Shown: one piece after another, positions 51,961-59,985 of the stretch
Position numbering within the stretch: the first letter of the stretch is position 1
Layout of the letters: every line of letters begins with the position of its first letter
Source of the DNA: Butyrivibrio sp.
GTDB taxonomy: Bacteria > Bacillota > Clostridia > Lachnospirales > Lachnospiraceae
NCBI GenBank assembly: GCA_015056565.1
Contig: SVGB01000011.1
Span: 33,255 to 97,254, forward strand
Direction of reading: 5' to 3'
Length of the DNA: 64,000 nucleotides
The notes under the pieces: generated by a model
Seen by the model: the letters and a program-made list of their open reading frames with translations, nothing else
Database searches by the model: none
Told to the model about the DNA's origin: nothing
Position numbers and translations under genes: made by a program

Positions 51961-52881
51961 TTAGACTGCTGTCCCTTTAGCCTCGAGTTTCTCACATATT
52001 GCTGCTATATCGTATTCAGGCGAAAACTCTTTTGCCACATCATAGATAGTCTGAACCTTTTCGATTTCCTCATCAAGATCGTCTGCTATTTCATATACAG
52101 ACTTGCCTTTTGCCATTTTGCGAGTAACCTGTTTAGCCAATTGGTGAAGAATGCCCTTAGCGATGCCTCTGTTCTCTACTTCATCAAGAACACTACACAT
52201 ATTAATTCTCTCCTTTCTCCTGACTTCTTCATATGAATCCTCGAACCTGTTATCGTTAGTCAACGCACTCATTAGTGTGAGTATCTCATGGACATGCTTT
52301 ATCTCACCTTCCTTAGGTACATACTTACCATTCTTTCTCATCTGAACAAAATAATCTGCCACATACTTGAAATCACTTTTAAACAGACTTACCTGTTCAT
52401 CAGTGAGATATGCAATTTCAAACAGATTCATCTTATAATCGCTGACATATTTTTTTATCCTGTCATCCATTTTCAAGCAGTCATGTACTGACTTTGCCTT
52501 AGTCCATGGATGTCTATATCCATAGTATAGCACAAGTGATATTACCGGGTATCTTTGATTATTGTTTTTGGGTGAAAACTGCGCGCGATAGGAAGCCCCA
52601 TCATAGCTCAATACTCTTAGTGGCATGTCGTTGTCTTCCTGCGTCTCGTTTTCAAATCCAATTGCAGCTAACCTGATCATATTGTTATTCCAGAATTTGG
52701 ATACATCTCGTTCCTGCTCTCTTATTTTGCCTGCTGCAGAATAATTAGTGTGCGGATTAGCCTCATGAAGCTGATCCTGTTTTATTAATTCTTCGCCATC
52801 GAACATCAGCACATTTGCAATATCTGCAAACACGTCGTCTAACTCTTCCAGCGACTTCTGAGTTTTATCTTTCTCAGACAT
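51961..52881 (-). CDS. Rpn-family PD-(D/E)XK nuclease-like protein
   Basis: 306 residues. YPVISLVLYYGYRHPWTKAKS and the following helical region resemble the Rpn/PDDEXK transposase family of Lachnospiraceae. The conserved N-terminal nuclease part is shorter and more diverged than in the copy at 40051. The acidic, helical C-terminus (ADDLDEEIEKVQTIYDVAKEF) is family-typical. RBS AGGAGGATG precedes ATG. No neighbour suggests a role; probably a selfish or defence-type accessory gene. Confidence 0.7.
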   Translation of the reverse strand: MSEKDKTQKSLEELDDVFADIANVLMFDGEELIKQDQLHEANPHTNYSAAGKIREQERDVSKFWNNNMIRLAAIGFENETQEDNDMPLRVLSYDGASYRAQFSPKNNNQRYPVISLVLYYGYRHPWTKAKSVHDCLKMDDRIKKYVSDYKMNLFEIAYLTDEQVSLFKSDFKYVADYFVQMRKNGKYVPKEGEIKHVHEILTLMSALTNDNRFEDSYEEVRRKERINMCSVLDEVENRGIAKGILHQLAKQVTRKMAKGKSVYEIADDLDEEIEKVQTIYDVAKEFSPEYDIAAICEKLEAKGTAV

Positions 52882-53053
52882 ACATCCTCCTACATTCGTA
52901 TTTTAGGCACGGTTAACCATGTCCAATCATTCATAGATTTCAATTTTCGTATAAAGTGAAATAACTGCTTTAGAATAAAAGCAGTCTGGGTGATTCCCCT
53001 AACATCAAACAACTTAGTTATGCTAACATATATAGCTTTGTTATACAAGAAAA

Positions 53054-53080
53054 AAGAGCTGGAATCTTGTCCCAGCTCTT
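53054..53080 (-). terminator. Terminator of the hook-type gene
   Basis: Stem AAGAGCTGG/CCAGCTCTT (53054-53062 with 53072-53080) followed by TTTTC on the minus strand, 24 bp after the stop at 53104. Confidence 0.82.
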
Positions 53081-53103
53081 TAAAACATTATTTAAAATCT
53101 TGA

Positions 53104-54450
53104 TCAGCTCTTAAGTCCTCTTAGTATCTGGAGCATCTCATCAGATGTGGTGATGACCTTACTGTTTGCCTGAAAGCCACGCTGTGTGGTGATCATGTCG
53201 GTAAACTCTTTTGCAAGGTCTACGTTACTGCCTTCCAGAACACCTGAATTCATATAACCCCCATCCTTGGTGATATCCATGATCTGAGCTGCACCAGAAT
53301 TAAGGGATGCTGCGTAGAGGTTGTCGCCCACCTTTTCAAGTCCCATAGCGTTATTGAACTCTGCAACTGCAATCTGGCCTTTCTTGATGGTCTGGCCATT
53401 TGAATATCTTCCATAGATGGAACCATCAGTACCAAAAGAGATATTGGTAAGCTCGCCATTTGGATAACCCTGGTTGAGGCCTTTGTCATCTCCTCTGTAA
53501 CCATACATGGATGATGAATGAGATGCACTGCTTCCTGCATAATTCGTTGTATGTGTAAAGTCTATGTTAAGACCACTAACTGCAGATGCCTCTCCTGTAA
53601 GGTTAAGAGTGTAGGTACCAGCTGTGTTTCCAGCTGCTGATACAAGCTTTCCATCGCTCTTACTGTAAACAAGAGGGATTTTAATGTCAGTAGTTGGATT
53701 TAACACTGAATCACCATTCTCATTAAGAACTGATGTAAGGTTCAGTGAATATGTATCATTTGCATCGTCTGCTCCATCAGTAAGCGCAAACTTGATGGTG
53801 TATTTCTTTCCATCACTTCCATATACTTCAAGGCTAAGACCCTTGCCCTCTTCAAGAGAAGGATCAAACTCATCGATATTTCCTTTGAAATATGACTGAC
53901 TTGTTGCCTGACCTGGCATAATATCTGCCTGTCTAGTGGTTCCGTCAGGATTTGTCACAGGAACTCTGTTGATAATATGAAGCCTCTGTACAGCTGCTCC
54001 ATCTGGCACTCCACCCTCACCCATTGTTCCAAGAACATAGTATCCATTAGCCTTGGTAACAAGATCGCCATTGGCATCTATTCCAAAAGAGCCATCTCTT
54101 GAGAAATTCTGCTCCGCGCCGGAAATATCAGGGCTTATTACAAAGAAAGAAGGCCCTGTGATCATAATATCCATGACATTGTCTGTAGAAACAGCTGAGC
54201 CCTGGGCTGCAATGTTAGTGTAGATTGAGCCAACCTTAGAGCCAAGTCCAACCTGGGATGTGTTTGTAGAACCCAGATTATTCCCTGCACCTGTTCCTGA
54301 TTTTACTGTCTGATATAGGATATCCTGGAAGCCTGTAGCCTGAGATTTGTAGGATGTTGTATTTACATTGGCAATATTGTTACCAATTACATCCATCTCC
54401 AACTGATGTGTTTTAAGGCCTGCGACACCGGACCACATTGATCTCATCAT
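53104..54450 (-). CDS. flgE: Flagellar hook/basal-body rod family protein (FlgE-like)
   Basis: 448 residues. The N-terminal flg_bb_rod motif MWSGVAGLKTHQLEMDVIGNNIANVNTTSYK, quoted here only in part (GLKTHQLEMDVIGNNIAN), and the C-terminal motif VDLAKEFTDMITTQRGFQANSK are both intact. The middle holds a FlgE-type D1/D2 insert (about 150-340). Length fits hook protein FlgE rather than FlgG. No other flagellar gene flanks it, so it is either an isolated late gene or a second hook-like protein. A sigma-28-like promoter lies upstream. Confidence 0.83.
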   Translation of the reverse strand: MMRSMWSGVAGLKTHQLEMDVIGNNIANVNTTSYKSQATGFQDILYQTVKSGTGAGNNLGSTNTSQVGLGSKVGSIYTNIAAQGSAVSTDNVMDIMITGPSFFVISPDISGAEQNFSRDGSFGIDANGDLVTKANGYYVLGTMGEGGVPDGAAVQRLHIINRVPVTNPDGTTRQADIMPGQATSQSYFKGNIDEFDPSLEEGKGLSLEVYGSDGKKYTIKFALTDGADDANDTYSLNLTSVLNENGDSVLNPTTDIKIPLVYSKSDGKLVSAAGNTAGTYTLNLTGEASAVSGLNIDFTHTTNYAGSSASHSSSMYGYRGDDKGLNQGYPNGELTNISFGTDGSIYGRYSNGQTIKKGQIAVAEFNNAMGLEKVGDNLYAASLNSGAAQIMDITKDGGYMNSGVLEGSNVDLAKEFTDMITTQRGFQANSKVITTSDEMLQILRGLKS

Positions 54451-54511
54451 AGTACACTTACCTCCGCATGGGTAAAAGAAATACTGCTATCTTTCATGTA
54501 CATCCGTGTAC

Positions 54512-54538
54512 TAAATGGCAAGATCCTTTTGCCGATAA
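54512..54538 (+). promoter_or_regulatory. Sigma-28-type promoter, plus strand
   Basis: TAAA (54512-54515), exactly 15 nt, then GCCGATAA (54531-54538), an almost perfect SigD/FliA consensus. It points towards cysE. Confidence 0.62.
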
Positions 54539-54565
54539 AGAAGCATATTTTTTCTGCTATGTTCT

Positions 54566-54593
54566 TTATCGGATGGTTTTATAAGAATCTTTA
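54566..54593 (-). promoter_or_regulatory. Sigma-28-like promoter of the hook-type gene
   Basis: TAAA (54590-54593), 16 nt, TCCGATAA (54566-54573) on the minus strand, giving a transcript through the start at 54450. The two facing -10 boxes form an 11-bp inverted repeat at 54533-54573. Confidence 0.55.
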
Positions 54594-54634
54594 GAGGACA
54601 AAAGAAATATTTTTTCATATTATTCAGAAACAGC

Positions 54635-54661
54635 TTGTAAACAACATATTTGTGGTATAAT
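54635..54661 (+). promoter_or_regulatory. Sigma-A promoter of cysE
   Basis: TTGTAA (54635-54640), 15 nt, TATAAT (54656-54661), 35 bp before the start codon. The spacer is short, so activity may be modest. Confidence 0.6.
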
Positions 54662-54695
54662 GAGAAAAAATTTCCGGTAGAGATTGGGGAATACC

Positions 54696-55595
54696 ATGGA
54701 CTTTAAGAATACTAACAATTCTATAGAACTTAAGGACGAGATCAAGGACATTGTAGATCTGATCCTGTCCGACTATGAAAAAGGCCGCGATGTGGACCAG
54801 ATGGACGTCTACAATCAGCCAGATCGTGATGCTGTAAAAGATATAGTGATCAAGCTGATCCGTATCATCTATCCTGGATACTATCGTGACAAGGTGTACA
54901 AGAGCTATAACGATAACAACAGGATCGCTGTAGTTATCGAGGATGTCATCTATAATTTGCAGAAGCAGATCGCAATCGCATTCCACCACAGTCCTGAATA
55001 CAAGGATGCTCAGGACGAGACTCTTGACTGCGGTGCAAGATGCATCACTCATGAATTCTTTAAACAGATTCCTAAGATAAGGGAATACGTTGACACAGAT
55101 CTTCAGGCCTGCTACGACGGTGATCCTGCAGCATACTCCAAGGGCGAGATAATCCTCTCATATCCAGGACTTACTGCTACTACTATTAATAGGATCGCAC
55201 ATGAACTGTATCTTCTTAAGGTACCGCTTATTCCAAGGATGATGACAGAGTACGCTCATTCCAAGACTGGAATTGATATTCATCCAGGTGCAACCATCGG
55301 CAAGTACTTCATGATCGACCACGGTACTGGCATTGTAGTTGGTGAAACCTCAGTGATCGGTGAACACGTCAAGATGTATCAGGGCGTTACAATAGGTGGC
55401 CTTTCCACAAGAGGCGGCCAGAGCCTTAAGGGCGTTAAGCGTCATCCCACGATTGAAGATAATGTAACTATTTACTCCGGAGCTTCTATCCTTGGCGGCG
55501 AAACTGTCATTGGAGAGGGCGCAGTCATCGGAGCCAACGCTTTCATCACTGCCTCAGTTCCTGCAGGCAGCAGAGTCAGCATGAAGAATCAGTAA
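54696..55595 (+). CDS. cysE: Serine O-acetyltransferase (EpsC/CysE type)
   Basis: 299 residues from ATG at 54696 (GGGGA 5 nt upstream); a TTG at 54684 is less likely. N-terminal helical region, then a left-handed beta-helix of hexapeptide repeats: DIHPGATIGKYFMIDHGTGI, VVGETSVIGEHVKMYQGVTI, then SILGGETVIGEGAVIGANAF. It makes O-acetylserine from serine and acetyl-CoA for cysteine synthesis. Typical Lachnospiraceae length. A long palindrome follows the stop. Confidence 0.93.
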   Translation: MDFKNTNNSIELKDEIKDIVDLILSDYEKGRDVDQMDVYNQPDRDAVKDIVIKLIRIIYPGYYRDKVYKSYNDNNRIAVVIEDVIYNLQKQIAIAFHHSPEYKDAQDETLDCGARCITHEFFKQIPKIREYVDTDLQACYDGDPAAYSKGEIILSYPGLTATTINRIAHELYLLKVPLIPRMMTEYAHSKTGIDIHPGATIGKYFMIDHGTGIVVGETSVIGEHVKMYQGVTIGGLSTRGGQSLKGVKRHPTIEDNVTIYSGASILGGETVIGEGAVIGANAFITASVPAGSRVSMKNQ

Positions 55596-55627
55596 ATAAG
55601 AGTCATTGGTGAAGGTTCTACCAGACC

Positions 55628-55749
55628 ACGGGGACGGATAAGACACGGGGACGGTTCTTTTGTCTTGTCTTATTTTATCAAAATAAAACAAGACAAGACA
55701 AAAGAACCGTCCCCATGTCTTATCCGTCCCCATGTCTTATCCGTCCCCA
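55628..55749. repeat. Complex palindrome of the GGGGACGG repeat family
   Basis: A hairpin of about 48 bp centred near 55680. Each arm carries GGGGACGGATAAGACA and GGGGACGGTTCTTTTGTC, and an extra GTCTTATCCGTCCCC copy is appended at 55734-55748. It lies between the convergent cysE and dus genes and can act as bidirectional terminator. Largest member of the family in this window. Confidence 0.9.
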
Positions 55750-55754
55750 CTGCC

Positions 55755-56810
55755 TCATATAAATTCACACTTTGCAAATATATCATTGACCGCAGCCTGG
55801 TACTCACCTTTGCTGCGGCTTTTTCTTATAGTTTTTAGCTGCTTGTCACAGCCCTTAAAATGATCGTGAAGAAAAGCCCAGTGCTCAAGCATCTTAAAGA
55901 TCACGTTACGGTCCTCTGGAATATACTCAGAGTAAGCATCGTATAACTTTCGGAGATAGGTTTTAAGTTCCTGCGGCTTTAGTTTTTCACCGCCCTTAAG
56001 TTCACGGACAAGAGCTGGATTTGATAAAAGGCCACGACCGATCATGACACCAGATATCTCTAGGCACTCACTTATTATCCTGCTATTTTCTTCTACTGAA
56101 TTAACGTCGCCATTGTAGATGATTTCTGCTTTCCCACCAGATTCTCTGTATACTTCTACTGCTCTTTTAAAGTCTTCTATTCTTGCCTGACCGCCATAAT
56201 AGTCTTCACGTACTCTTGCATGTATTGTCAGCTCTTTTAGTGGATACCTGGCATAGACTTTCATGAGTTCTGTTGCTTCTGCTGGGTCAGAAAATCCAAG
56301 GCGAGTTTTAAGGGATATCTCCGGGTATACAGAGCTGCCATCACCAGCCTGAAGGTCCTCTTCATCTCTTTTCTTGTTAAAGGGTTTGCCACCAACAATT
56401 TCATTTTGAGATACAGCTTCAAACATTTCAGCCAGCATCTTATCAAGATATTCTGGCTCCTGCAACAGTCCTGAACCCTTATACCTGTTTACCACAGTTG
56501 GGGCCGGGCATCCAAGGTTAAGGTTTACTCCTTGATACCCAAGCTTTCTCATCTCTCTTGCAGCCCACAGGAAGTTCTCTGCATTTCCAGCCATGATCTG
56601 GGGCTCTATACAAGAACCAAAGTCCTCCCCAAAAGCCGTCTGCTTTTCCGGCAGCACATCTTTCTTTTCCCTGTTCTTAAAGTGAAATGTATGGGCAGCA
56701 GTAAGAAACGGGGTGTAGTACTTATCTACCCCCGCTCCAAATACCTCTTTATGTACATTTCGAAGGGGATAAAGCGTGATCCCCTCCATAGGTGCAAAAT
56801 AATATTTCAT
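55755..56810 (-). CDS. dus: tRNA-dihydrouridine synthase
   Basis: 351 residues. FMN-binding TIM-barrel signature: MKYYFAPMEGITLYPLRNV, NLGCPAPTVVNRYKGSGLL (catalytic Cys near 102), LTIHARVREDYYGG, IYNGDVNS and MIGRGLLSNPAL. It reduces uridines in the D-loop of tRNA using NADPH. It follows the ECF transporter genes at 33 bp, probably in the same transcript, and the palindrome ends it. Confidence 0.92.
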   Translation of the reverse strand: MKYYFAPMEGITLYPLRNVHKEVFGAGVDKYYTPFLTAAHTFHFKNREKKDVLPEKQTAFGEDFGSCIEPQIMAGNAENFLWAAREMRKLGYQGVNLNLGCPAPTVVNRYKGSGLLQEPEYLDKMLAEMFEAVSQNEIVGGKPFNKKRDEEDLQAGDGSSVYPEISLKTRLGFSDPAEATELMKVYARYPLKELTIHARVREDYYGGQARIEDFKRAVEVYRESGGKAEIIYNGDVNSVEENSRIISECLEISGVMIGRGLLSNPALVRELKGGEKLKPQELKTYLRKLYDAYSEYIPEDRNVIFKMLEHWAFLHDHFKGCDKQLKTIRKSRSKGEYQAAVNDIFAKCEFI

Positions 56811-56843
56811 AGCGATGATTCCATTCCCTGGCAGAAATCTCCC

Positions 56844-57671
56844 TTAAACAAAGGGATTAAAATACCTGCTGCCATCTGCATAAGTGATCACCATTGTTGC
56901 CACAAAGAACACCACGATAAATGCGATCACTGCGTAGTCCGCAAAGACAAGTGGCTTTTTTGAATACCAGCTTCTCTTTTTCTTTTTACCAAAGCCGCGA
57001 AGCTCCATGGCGTTGCTGACAACGTCAATCCTTTCCATGGTAGAAAACAGCAGTGGAAAAATGATGGTTGCCACATTTTTGACCCTGTCTATGAGCCTTC
57101 CCTTGTTGCTCATCTCGATGCCTCTTGCTTCCTGGGCATTCTTGATCCGTCTGAATTCATCCTGAACATCCGGAATATAGCGAAGGGCTATCTCCAAAGA
57201 ATAGGAGATCGAATAAGGAACTCCGATTCCATTAAGTGAAGATGCAAGTTCGCTTGGATCTGTAGTTGTCAGGAAGATGAACACCGCCGGAACAACTGTG
57301 AAATACTTGATGAACACATTAAACTCGTAAAAGAGCTGTTCCCTGGTAAGTGTGTAATTGCCAAACATGTGCACAATTTCAGTCCTTGTGCCATAGATAG
57401 CACTTCCCTGATATGGCGCAAAGAAAAATATGCAGGTCAGGTTGATCACCATAAAGAACATAACAGCCTTAAAGATGGTGCTTACCTGTTTCCACTTAAC
57501 GTCAGAGATCTTGTAAATTGCAAGTCCCATAACAAGCATAAGAAGAAGTATCCTTGTATCAAAAGTCAAGGCACTGGCCATGCACCAGACAATAAAGAAC
57601 AAGAGCTTTGTAAATCCGCTCAGCTTGTGGACAGGAGTATTCTTTTTTTCATAGGAAATAAGCCTGCTCAT
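56844..57671 (-). CDS. ecfT: ECF transporter transmembrane component (EcfT)
   Basis: 275 residues with about five membrane spans. The two coupling-helix motifs, AQEARGIE and AMELRGFG, that dock into the ATPase are present. The C-terminal span follows a basic stretch (GFGKKKKRS). The start overlaps the ATPase gene stop as ATGA. It forms the energising module with EcfA and the S component encoded upstream. Confidence 0.92.
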   Translation of the reverse strand: MSRLISYEKKNTPVHKLSGFTKLLFFIVWCMASALTFDTRILLLMLVMGLAIYKISDVKWKQVSTIFKAVMFFMVINLTCIFFFAPYQGSAIYGTRTEIVHMFGNYTLTREQLFYEFNVFIKYFTVVPAVFIFLTTTDPSELASSLNGIGVPYSISYSLEIALRYIPDVQDEFRRIKNAQEARGIEMSNKGRLIDRVKNVATIIFPLLFSTMERIDVVSNAMELRGFGKKKKRSWYSKKPLVFADYAVIAFIVVFFVATMVITYADGSRYFNPFV

Positions 57672-59422
57672 CTGACCACGCTCCTCTCATCACTCTGGCT
57701 GTCAACAGAAGCATTGGCGATCCTCTCAGAATCAATGAACCTTGCTGCGAATTCGCCAGCATCATCAATGCCACACTTTACCGCCAGGTCATAAAGGGAT
57801 GTTCTCTTAAGGTAGGCCCTGTTACAGATTTCCTCATTGGTCAAAACATCTGCCGGAGATGCGTCCATGATAAGTTTTCCATCAGTAAGTACCATTGCTC
57901 TGTCTGTATACTCAAGCATAAGGTGCATATCATGGGTGATCATGATGATGGTCACGTTCATCTTGTCCCTGATACCCCTTATAAACCTCATGATCTCTGT
58001 ATAGTGCATGTAGTCCTGTCCTGCAGTGGGCTCGTCCAGGATCAGGATATCCGGATTCATGATCAGTATCGATGCAATTGATACTCTCTTTTTCTGTCCA
58101 AAAGAAAGAGCGGATACAGGCCAGTTTCTGTAGGGATACAGACCACATATCTTAAGTATTTCCTCAGAGCGCTTTTTTATCTCTTCCACAGGAACCCCTC
58201 TTGAAGCAAGACCAAGTCCCACCTCTTCCATGATCATGGGCTTGCTGATCATCTGATTCGGACTCTGCATTACATATCCAATTCGCTCCCCACGCTCTTT
58301 TATGGACAAATTCGAAATATCTTTGCCATCAAGCAGGATGCTTCCGCCATCAGGCTTATAAAAACCGCAGATAAGAGATGCAAGGGTTGACTTTCCTGCA
58401 CCGTTCTTTCCAACAAGGGAGATCATCTCTCCCCTCTTTATGTCAAAGGAGACCTTATCAATGATCTTCCTCTTGTCATCATAGCTAAATTCAAGGTCAG
58501 ATACAGTAAGAATACTGTCTCCGTATTCCTTGTTCTCATGGCTTGGCTGTGAATGATACCATCCCCTGACCTTGTCCCTGTAGGGTTCAATGTCCATGGT
58601 CTCAATATGCTGGGGATGAGTATTTGCCAAAACCGAAGCTCCAGCCGCCTTAAGGGCTGCAACATATAATGGTTCCCTTATACCATTGGATACCAAAAGA
58701 TCTGAAGAGAGCATCTCATCCGGAGTCATGTCTGCCACGATCCTGCCCTGATCCATAAGAACTATCCTGTCCACATCCTTGTACAAAACATCCTCAAGTC
58801 TGTGCTCAATAATGACGACAGTCATGTCCTCGTCATGCATGATCTCATCAATAAGAGCAATTGTGCGCTTACCTGTTGCAGGATCAAGGTTTGCAAGAGG
58901 CTCATCAAAAAGAAGTATCTTAACGTCACATGCCATGACGCCTCCCAGAGACACCCTCTGTTTCTGTCCTCCAGAGAGCTCACCCGGAGCATTCTCCATA
59001 AAGGGTGTAAGCTCAAGTCGCTCTGCCACCCCCTTGACCTTCTTGCGCATCTCATCCTGGGGAACGTTATCATTCTCAAGGGCAAAGGCAATATCCTCAC
59101 CCACGGTAAGTGCGATGAACTGCCCGTCTGTGTCCTGGAGCACTGTTCCTACAATTTGTGACATACCAAAAACTCCGAGCTTTGCGGGATCCTGCCCACT
59201 AACTCGGAGAGTTCCGCTAAGATCCCCTGCATAGGAGCAAGGGATCAGAGCGTTTAACAAATGTGCAAGTGTTGATTTTCCGGATCCTGACTGACCTGCG
59301 ATCAGGATCTTCTCGCCAGGATAGATTTTTAAGTTGATGTCCTTTAGGGTTGGTTCTTTTTGAGCTCTGTACTTAAAGGACAGGTTCTCAAACTCTATTA
59401 TCGGCGAAATATCTTTTTCCAA
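57668..59422 (-). CDS. ECF transporter duplicated ATPase with DUF3744-type middle
   Basis: 584 residues: two ABC ATPase domains in one chain. NBD1: Walker A GQSGSGKST, signature LSGGQKQRVS, Walker B ILLFDEP. NBD2: Walker A GKNGAGKST, signature LSFGQKKRVS, Walker B ILILDEP. Between them a small domain (about 225-300, REPLYVAALKAAGASVL) matches the DUF3744 insert known from this type. It powers vitamin or precursor uptake with EcfT and the S protein. It overlaps ecfT by 4 bp; 5 bp separate it from the S-component gene. Confidence 0.92.
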   Translation of the reverse strand: MEKDISPIIEFENLSFKYRAQKEPTLKDINLKIYPGEKILIAGQSGSGKSTLAHLLNALIPCSYAGDLSGTLRVSGQDPAKLGVFGMSQIVGTVLQDTDGQFIALTVGEDIAFALENDNVPQDEMRKKVKGVAERLELTPFMENAPGELSGGQKQRVSLGGVMACDVKILLFDEPLANLDPATGKRTIALIDEIMHDEDMTVVIIEHRLEDVLYKDVDRIVLMDQGRIVADMTPDEMLSSDLLVSNGIREPLYVAALKAAGASVLANTHPQHIETMDIEPYRDKVRGWYHSQPSHENKEYGDSILTVSDLEFSYDDKRKIIDKVSFDIKRGEMISLVGKNGAGKSTLASLICGFYKPDGGSILLDGKDISNLSIKERGERIGYVMQSPNQMISKPMIMEEVGLGLASRGVPVEEIKKRSEEILKICGLYPYRNWPVSALSFGQKKRVSIASILIMNPDILILDEPTAGQDYMHYTEIMRFIRGIRDKMNVTIIMITHDMHLMLEYTDRAMVLTDGKLIMDASPADVLTNEEICNRAYLKRTSLYDLAVKCGIDDAGEFAARFIDSERIANASVDSQSDERSVVR

Positions 59423-59427
59423 AACTA

Positions 59428-59985
59428 TCAGTCCTCTTTCTGGAGATTGTTAGAACCACCTACGATCTTGCTGTATGCAATAAGAAGGATTGTTCCAAGA
59501 ATACCGATCACGATGATGTTGCCAAGGAATGCGAATGCTCCCTGAGCAAATACCTTGTTAGCAGGCTCAGCAAACATAAGGATGTCAAGAACAGGTGCAA
59601 CAAGGATCCATGCTATTGCATTAGCAACGATCTGAACAACATTGAAAAGAATGATGTTCTTGCTATTTACAAATCCGCCTTCCTTTACTGCGAACCTGTT
59701 TGCGAAAAGTCCGATGCAAAGACCTACAACTCCCTCAGGAATTACCCAGCTCCACCAAACTGAGCCATAGAAAAGAGCATCACCAAGAGCGTGTCCTAAA
59801 AGTCCAACAACTGCACCAACGATTGGTCCAAATACTGCTGAAAGGAAAGCAAGTATTGCCATACGTGGCTGAAGAGCTGTGTTAGGTACTACGATAAGAG
59901 GAATCTGTGCATTTGTAAGAACTACAAAAAGCGCAGTTCCGATTCCCATTGCTACTACTTCTTTGATACCGATCTTAAATTTCAT
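59428..59985 (-). CDS. ECF transporter substrate-binding (S) component, UPF0397 family
   Basis: 185 residues with five or six membrane spans. MGIGTALFVVLTNAQIPL, LAFLSAVFGPIVGAVVGLLGHALGD and WSWVIPEGVVGL are typical of UPF0397, an S-component family whose ligand is unproven (sometimes annotated riboflavin). It begins inside the last codons of the EAL gene (11-bp overlap), so a signalling gene and a vitamin-type transporter are translationally linked. No thiamine or cobalamin riboswitch precedes it. Confidence 0.88.
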   Translation of the reverse strand: MKFKIGIKEVVAMGIGTALFVVLTNAQIPLIVVPNTALQPRMAILAFLSAVFGPIVGAVVGLLGHALGDALFYGSVWWSWVIPEGVVGLCIGLFANRFAVKEGGFVNSKNIILFNVVQIVANAIAWILVAPVLDILMFAEPANKVFAQGAFAFLGNIIVIGILGTILLIAYSKIVGGSNNLQKED

